The notes beneath the pieces are model-generated. The model saw nothing but the letters and a program-made list of their open reading frames with translations, had not been told where the DNA came from and did not search any database. Both the position numbers and the translations under genes were made by a program. 64,000 bases of DNA from Ectobacillus antri (GTDB lineage Bacteria; Bacillota; Bacilli; Bacillales; Bacillaceae_G), in the NCBI RefSeq assembly GCF_003852715.1, contig NZ_RIAV01000018.1, positions 1-64,000 of the forward strand, read 5' to 3'. Every line of letters starts with the position of its first letter. Positions within the stretch are counted from its first letter, which is position 1. Below, piece after piece: positions 62,542 to 64,000 of the stretch.

Positions 62542-63648
62542 TTATGATAATATATCGTTTTCAATATCTCTCTCTTTTCTGAGCATCCATAAGCGATAAG
62601 TATTTTGAACCACGACTTTCATGACTGCATACACAGGAACGGCTAAAATAAGTCCTAGCAGACCACCCAAACTGCCCGCTACTAGCAAAATAGAAATAAT
62701 GGTAAGCGGATGAATAGAAAGCGAGCGTCCCATTACTTGCGGAGATATTACGTTGCCTTCTAATTGCTGCGCAATAACCATAACAACAAGAACTTTTACG
62801 ACCATTGTTGGTGACTCTAAAACGGCAACAATTAAAGCTGGGATAATAGCAATAATCGGTCCCACAAATGGAATGACATTTGTGAACATCGCTATAATAG
62901 CCAAGAGTAATGAGTACTCAATGCCGATAATTAGGTAACCGATATAAAGCATAATCCCAACGCATATACTTACAAAAACCTGACCTTGAATATAAGAGCT
63001 CAATGCGCCGTCTAAGTCTGATAGAATTTTTTTACCGTTCTCTCGTTGTAAAGGTGGTAGCAAACGCAGTACTTGCTGCGGTGCTTTTTCGCCTTCTTTT
63101 AACATGTAATACAAAATAAAGGGAACCGTAACGAAGATTGTAATGATGCTAGTAACAACCCCGATAAAACGTGCAATATTTGTTCCGATATTCGTTAAGC
63201 TAGATGATAAATAGGCAGAAGCCTCCGTTGAAAGCTCATCCCAATTAAAATTACTGTTTTCTTGAAACCGATTTACCCATTCATTTTGTTGTAATTGCTG
63301 TATCTTAACTCGTGCGTTTTCTACTAAAAATGGCGCATTATCAACTAAGCTGTTAACCTGCCGTTGTAAGATTGGACCTAAAGAATAGACAAGTAACGTA
63401 AGTAAGCCGCCGAACACAGTGTAGATAAGCAAAATAGAAAGTGTTCTTCTCACTTTGCGGGATTCTAAGTAGTTCACCAATGGTCGAAACAGATAGTACA
63501 ATATACCCGCGACTAAAAATGGTGAAAACAACGTTTGTACGAGTGCCACAACGGGTTGGAAAATAAAATCAATTTTTGTTCCTACCCAAATAATTAAGAA
63601 AATAAGTAAAATGGCATAGCCGAATTTAAATGCTTTTGTTTGGGGCAT
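62542..63648 (-). CDS. AI-2E/TerC-class transporter family protein (YtvI-like)
   Basis: A 368-residue protein of the PF01594 family: about eight helices with VIPFVGPIIAIIPALIVAVL near residue 260 and PQVMGRSLSIHPLTIISILL. Members are putative exporters; the AI-2 name is historical. The central region (about 100-180) is the extracytoplasmic loop. It is monocistronic and ends at copy C of the repeat. Confidence 0.84.
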   Translation of the reverse strand: MPQTKAFKFGYAILLIFLIIWVGTKIDFIFQPVVALVQTLFSPFLVAGILYYLFRPLVNYLESRKVRRTLSILLIYTVFGGLLTLLVYSLGPILQRQVNSLVDNAPFLVENARVKIQQLQQNEWVNRFQENSNFNWDELSTEASAYLSSSLTNIGTNIARFIGVVTSIITIFVTVPFILYYMLKEGEKAPQQVLRLLPPLQRENGKKILSDLDGALSSYIQGQVFVSICVGIMLYIGYLIIGIEYSLLLAIIAMFTNVIPFVGPIIAIIPALIVAVLESPTMVVKVLVVMVIAQQLEGNVISPQVMGRSLSIHPLTIISILLVAGSLGGLLGLILAVPVYAVMKVVVQNTYRLWMLRKERDIENDILS

Positions 63649-63710
63649 AGCATAACCTCATTCTATATAAGTTTTTCTATAGTTTACCATACAATTAGGG
63701 GGATTGTAGA

Positions 63711-63998
63711 CTATAATGAACCTGAAAATAGACGAGCAAATGATTCTTTTGTACGTTCTAGTAAGCTTCGCTTATACAATTGAACTGGGCTTACGCGTTC
63801 GCTGTTCATGATGTCTTCTTCATAGTGTGCTATTAAAGTTTGAATAGAAGAATCACCTACCAGAAATACATTGACTTCAAAGTTTAACTCAAAGCTTCGC
63901 ATATCCATGTTTGCTGTGCCGATGGAAAATACGGGTAAAAAGACAAGCACGTATATCCACACAGCGTATAAGGGGCGCTTCGATTTTCTAACATCAGA
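63711..63998 (-). pseudogene. cls: Cardiolipin synthase remnant with internal deletion (5' end outside window)
   Basis: The last ~70 residues are the C terminus of cardiolipin synthase (SIGTANMDMRSFELNFEVN, then SPVQLYKRSLLERTKESFAR, LFSGSL). Just before it, instead of the HxKxxxxD half of the second HKD motif, stands RKSKRPLYAVWIYVLVFLPVF, which looks like the second membrane helix near the N terminus of such enzymes. In-frame joining of the two would remove both catalytic motifs' His and Lys. It is open to the window end, so the first part is unseen. Confidence 0.6.
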
Positions 63999-64000
63999 GA

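Overview
The window reads as a low-GC Gram-positive, endospore-forming Bacillaceae chromosome, close to the Bacillus cereus group. Three things point there: a complete petrobactin operon (asbABCDEF), a CwlJ-type spore cortex hydrolase with a gerE-derived fragment, and strong AGGAGG ribosome sites with ATG/TTG/GTG starts, SAM and TPP riboswitches and Fur boxes. No rRNA, tRNA or CRISPR array was seen.

Region 1 (1-9.3 kb) is a decaying accessory island. Two Rhs C-terminal toxin cassettes share an almost identical ~210 bp core, then diverge into different nuclease-like tips (GIY-YIG-like and HNH/AHH-like). Each is followed by its own candidate immunity gene. An IS3-family element sits between them. 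Next come a gerE fragment with its sigma-K-like promoter, a MNT/HepT pair whose toxin has an in-frame stop, a large palindrome, and a secreted protein/lipoprotein pair.

Region 2 (9.6-18.2 kb) is a double arsenic locus. The first operon is arsR-acr3-arsC-arsD-arsA followed by a HesB/IscA-like protein and a dual-specificity phosphatase. The second unit is a second arsR, a flavoprotein, a 67-residue protein and an MFS pump, with two identical operators. Region 3 (18.2-25.3 kb) has cwlJ, an M23 peptidase, a seven-repeat secreted protein, a PgpA-like phosphatase, a SAM-riboswitch-controlled methyltransferase and an alpha/beta hydrolase.

Region 4 (25.4-33 kb) is the most coherent system. A secreted cyanophycinase, a YfcC-type transporter, an isoaspartyl dipeptidase and aspartase surround a sigma-54-dependent activator. 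Both the transporter operon and the cyanophycinase gene carry a -24/-12 promoter. I read this as a regulon for using cyanophycin, or similar beta-aspartyl polymers, as a source of nitrogen and carbon.

Region 5 (33-45.6 kb) holds general functions: MBL hydrolase, lysozyme-like protein, MarR-controlled DHA2 efflux, a DJ-1/alcohol dehydrogenase/ABM monooxygenase group with two LysR-type proteins (one without a DNA-binding domain), TPP-riboswitch-controlled thiC, and a CNNM/CBS protein. Region 6 (45.7-57 kb) is an iron block: siderophore-binding lipoprotein, haem monooxygenase, AraC regulator, petrobactin operon, PepSY membrane protein and YtkA-like lipoprotein, with Fur boxes ahead of three units. 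Region 7 (57-64 kb) has a diguanylate cyclase, CoA-disulfide reductase with rhodanese domain, a rhodanese-like protein lacking the catalytic Cys, an HxlR/MFS divergent pair, an AI-2E family protein, and the end of a cardiolipin synthase gene that looks internally deleted. Three copies of a ~160 bp fold-back repeat lie in gene-end intergenic gaps.
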